Assembly (NCBI RefSeq): GCF_009870125.1
Contig: NC_046681.1
Coordinates: forward strand, 20,101,001-20,165,000
DNA: 64,000 bases
DNA from: Drosophila pseudoobscura
Taxonomy: Eukaryota; Arthropoda; Insecta; Diptera; Drosophilidae
Reading direction: 5' to 3'
This document shows, in pieces, positions 59,806-64,000 of this stretch (positions are counted from its first letter, which is position 1; the number at the start of each line of letters is the position of its first letter). Made by a program: the position numbers and the translations under genes. Below the pieces are notes generated by a model, which had not been told where the DNA came from, did not search any database, and was given only the letters and a program-made list of their open reading frames with translations.

Positions 59806-62800
59806 CTGGAAAAAAGGGGGGAAAGAGCACACAAAGTGCCAAATTAGATTTTTGTGGCAAGAGCTTTTTAGCAGCGGTTTCGTTTCGTTTCGTTTCGGTT
59901 AAAGTGGAAACTGAGTTGCATTCCATGCCCCACTAATGCAATTCTCTTTCACTATTGTTACGGTTTTTTTGTTCTACTTTGTGGCACCTCTTTTGGGCAT
60001 CCACAGTGCGAGAAGTTGGCAACCAAAAATAAAAACAAATTTCCAACACGCGCTTTGGTTTTATCATGCCCTGTAATTGTTCGGGTAGAAGGGGTATGTT
60101 GCATTGTTGGAAACCGCATTCCCATGAGCTATATTTCAGTCCAGAGAATGATTATTGACAATGAAAAGAGCGGACTTTTAAAAATATATTTCAAAAACAT
60201 TTTTCCATAATTTTAAAAGTGTTTTTTACCAGGTCAAATCGCTCGTCGCTCAAATGCCATTCCCCAACAACGCTTCCACTCGTATTTTTTCTCTGTCTAA
60301 TTTGTTATTTACTTTGTTGCAATTTGCCACAAATTTTGCTGCCAAGTGAAAACAGCAATAAAATAATACAAATATATATTTCCACTGCGGTCGCTCTGCT
60401 GGAAATTAAACACAATCAATTTCCGCCCCAGAAACTCTAGCGAATCCACAAAATGCTCATATTTTACTCAACTCAATGAACTCCGTTGAACAATTTGCCA
60501 AAATTCATTTACTTAACCAATTCCAAAACATGATTAAATAACCATTTGACATTATGAGTAATTGCTCATCCAATCAATCAATTTGGAATAAAATTTCTTT
60601 AGAGAAGAGTTAAATGTGAGAATATTCCATTAGCCTGGGGATTGATTCTTAGAGTGTCGATTAAAGATTTGTCTGATGCAAAGTGAGTGTTCTATAATTT
60701 TGGGAATTTTAATTGAGAAATTGTGTACGCCAGACAGTTGGGAGGGAGATAAAAGCTGTGAAACCAAATGCGAAAATGTTTAAAGTTTAGATTAAAGATT
60801 AAAGTTTAAGCCCTACAAAATATTTAAACGTAAATGATGGCCTGCAGAGGTTAAATCCGTTTACATATCAGTAGAATCAAATTAAAACTATATTTCTTTT
60901 CACACTTTTATATGATTTTTGTATAAAAACGTTTAACGATTTTCGCCCAGTTTTTTTCTACAACAGTTTTCCTGCTAACCCATATTTCTTTTTAGCCAGT
61001 TTTTCACCTTGCAAAATCCACTTAAATTGTAACCAAATATAAACAGAAATAGTCTCACATAACCAAAACCAATTTGGATGCCCTCCACCAGACATTCCAT
61101 TCCTCATCCCCCCACAGGGGAATCTCCATATCAAAGAACTCACGTCCTATGCAAATACTTGTACCTAAAAAACTGGCGAAAAAAGAAAAACTTTAGCGAA
61201 AACTACGTGTACTTATGTACATCCAATTTACAGGCAAACAGAGACTCGGCTCCAAAGGGCATAACTAATGAATCAGGAGCGTTATAATTCCGCTAGACCA
61301 AAAAGTTTGGAAGAGCCGAGAGCCAAAGCCAGTGGATGGCACGTGGACATAGAGGCACGTTTTAATTAACGCCGCAAAATTGCAGGTCACGGCGTAATTA
61401 AATTATTTAAATTGCTAATTTTTCCACGAGCCCTGCCCCGCTTTATTCCGCCCCTCTGAAGAGGAGAAACTTGTAAAGTTTAGCGTTAAAATGGAAAGTG
61501 CTAAACACTTGAACGTGTCTTTAAATTCGCTCCCCCCCCAAAGACGTGGCCTACAATAAATAATAATCAACAAATATGTTGGGGGGAAAAGTGCTCGGCA
61601 TTTCAACAAGGAAGAGCCCGTGGCTGGGGCGGAAATTTGTCCAGGACACGCAGGAAGCTGCTCTGGAAATGTATCTCGCATCCGTAGCGCTTCTTTTGGC
61701 ACACTTTTAGGCCCAAACCAACTTCTGGCCAGAGCCAAGAAAAACTTTCGCAGGGAACAAGGAACAAACTTTGTTTGTTTGGGGCAGGCCACAAAAGTTA
61801 TGGGGATGGAGAGGGTCTACATGGGATGCTGCAACATTAACACGGTTATCTATAATTTACACGCACAGGGGGGACGCGGTGGGACAGGGACAACCTTAAC
61901 TGCGGCGATTCCTGGCTCTGCTTGATGCACATTTATTGTGCTATTACTTTCACCGGAACCTAGACGTCCCCCGGCACCGTTCCCTTGAGTACTTTTTTAC
62001 GTGTTCCCCTACGTCCGCCAGCCCACAACAAAAAAAAAGTTTATATATATGTCTGTATATATATCTTGAGGGTAAGATTAATTGCCTCACTTTGCCTCCA
62101 AGTCCCCAGCTCCCCAGTCTTTGGCGAAATATATTTAGTGCCGAGATTTATGTGGCTTCATTACGAGCGCCTCCCCAACAGCCACCCACTCTGGCTCTCC
62201 CTAGGGGCCAAGGGCAGAGGCAGTGGGAAACGGACCTTTGTCTATATCGAACGTTCTGGTCAAACAATTAAAAATGTTGTCCTTCATTTTGCCAGCTATC
62301 GTTTGCTTTGGTTTCTGTACCCCTTACTTGTGGCTTTGGAGGGTATATTGCCTTCGTCCGTCAACTGACAGAAGGAAAAGTTTTGCTTCCTGAATCGAAT
62401 CGATGGTAGAAGTTTTAAAGACATTAAGATCTTCAGCGGAATGATATTGCAGGGATAATCACGACAATCATTATCACAGTCAAAATGAATATATAGCCGC
62501 CTCGCCTGTGCTCTCTGTCACAGTGTGGCTTAGCAATAAAGCTGTCTCTCTCTCTTCCTTCACAGCTAATGCTCCTCTAGTATTCCTCTTTTCCATTAAA
62601 GGATATTTTCTAGTCGCATTACTATGTAATTATATCGTTCCTTGTTGTACTACGTCTAACTCTCTCTGTTGGGGATATTTTTATTGTCATGGCAGCCGCC
62701 TGCCAAATGAATATTTAATGCCACCCCCATAGTAGCATGTCGTCCCAGTTGGCCTTCAAGGCTATCGAATCGGATAGCGAGCCGCAAGTTCAATGTCAAA

Positions 62801-64000
62801 TTTCCATCGTACCACGCAACGTATGCATAATATTTTCCAGACCACACAGACCTCGCTGTTATTTATGGCCTCGTGTGTATTTTGAGCTAATAATCGACCA
62901 AAATCAACAACACGGAGGGGCACAAAAAAAAGCAAAGGCTTGCTGTTATTTATGGCAATTATATTTGCCCATAAAAATTTGCCAATTAATTGGGGGTTTC
63001 GTGCTGTTTTTGGGGCTAAATTGCTGGGAGGTTGTCTACACGAAATGGGGAAGATGTAAGCTAACAAATAAATCAGATATTTATCTGTACTCACGGGGGG
63101 ATTACTTATGTCGAAGGTGAAGGTTTATCGAAGGAATCTTATGGGTAAATATTGTAGGAGGGAGTTTGCTCACAGAAAGGCCAAAGTTTTATCTTAAAAA
63201 TTCATGGATTGAATATTATTCAAATAAATTTAATTCCCACATCAATTGAGACAGTGGAAACGCTCATTGGACCATCTTCTCATAGCACACATTAAGTTTG
63301 AATTCCTTTTCAATATCATATTAAATTCCCCAAAAAAGCTTGTAAAAACTTAAAAATTTCTAAGCAAAAATCAAACCTAAAACGTTTAAATTTCAGCCTG
63401 AACTTTATTAAAGAACAATAAGAATAAAAATCGTTTTCTGGTCAAGCCTGGGCATCGAGCCCGTCCCATGGGGGGTCTGTGGAGCTGTCACAAAATTTCA
63501 TATTTCACTTTATTTGTGTGTCGTTTGACAAATGTTTGAAAATGACAACCAACAAGAAATGAAATGAAATAAAATACAGAAAGAGCAAAGCGAACTTTAA
63601 ATACTCTTGGTATTAGACACAAATCAATCATAGATATTTTTATCCATCAATCACTTATGATTCACTTCAATTGTCAGACATTTTTGCCATCTACGGAATA
63701 GAATTGAAGCCCTCCACGGCTTTCCCTCATGGGGCAGGTCAGTGAAAATGTTGACATAAAAAGAGAGCCAGCTGTCACAAACAGAAATCAAACAATTTGT
63801 TGCCGACTTGCAACAATTGGAAACCGTTAGCTGGAGGGGCCCTGTGGGCGTGCCTGTGCCGGTGCCTCCTAACAATGGCACGGATACTCCTACAGTTTAA
63901 CCTGACTCTCAACCTTTATGTTAATTTCTGATTCATTTGGAACTGGTTTTTCCATAGATCTCAGCGCTTTATGGAAACTCACTCAAGTGCATCGGGAAGG
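59806..64000 (-). other. Probable upstream intron of the EVH1-like gene
   Basis: The terminal exon has a strong acceptor, so the transcript must start further right, possibly beyond the window. I found no convincing upstream exon here. AT-rich blocks alternate with mixed sequence and no repeat of note. A separate gene cannot be excluded. Confidence 0.4.

Overview
The window is nuclear DNA of a fruit fly, most probably the Drosophila obscura group. It has compact multi-exon genes with 50-70 base introns, one very long intron, a DRE plus 'motif 6' type promoter, and many short (CA)n, (CAG)n and GAGA tracts. The best species clue is an intronless, diverged copy of Arp2 at 53.8-55.0 kb. It fits Arp2D, the testis-expressed Arp2 duplicate known from the obscura group. 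All exon models here were read by eye from splice sites and reading phase; nothing was searched.

Layout. 1-4.3 kb: no gene seen. 4.6-35.7 kb, minus strand: one 31-kb gene for the fly orthologue of SCAPER. I recover 11 coding exons (1776 codons plus stop, with a clean phase chain), including a 19.3-kb intron (9.1-28.4 kb) with no convincing nested gene. 35.7-36.2 kb: SCAPER 5' region and promoter. 36.2-38.2 kb: degenerate higher-order tandem repeats. 38.3-39.35 kb, plus: a protein with an Nup35/Nup53-type RRM (MPPN) domain and a C-terminal transmembrane segment, an unusual combination. 41.2-41.5 kb, minus: a possible 88-residue protein. 44.2-45.7 kb, plus: a four-exon DRC9/IQCG-like axonemal protein. 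46.2-50.4 kb, plus: the CCDC170 orthologue, with a possible alternative first exon and several histidine-rich clusters. 53.8-55.0 kb, plus: the Arp2 retrocopy. 58.9-59.8 kb, minus: the last coding exon of a protein with an EVH1-like domain and a CRIB-like motif. 59.8-64 kb: its probable upstream intron, with no further exon recognised.

Theme. DRC9 is a nexin-dynein regulatory complex subunit and CCDC170 is associated with axonemal and other microtubules. SCAPER is linked to cilia and to tubulin mRNA autoregulation. Arp2D belongs to testis actin structures. With the odd Nup35-like membrane protein, the 36-55 kb stretch looks like a cluster of sperm or cilium genes. This is an inference from gene identities only; no expression evidence is visible.
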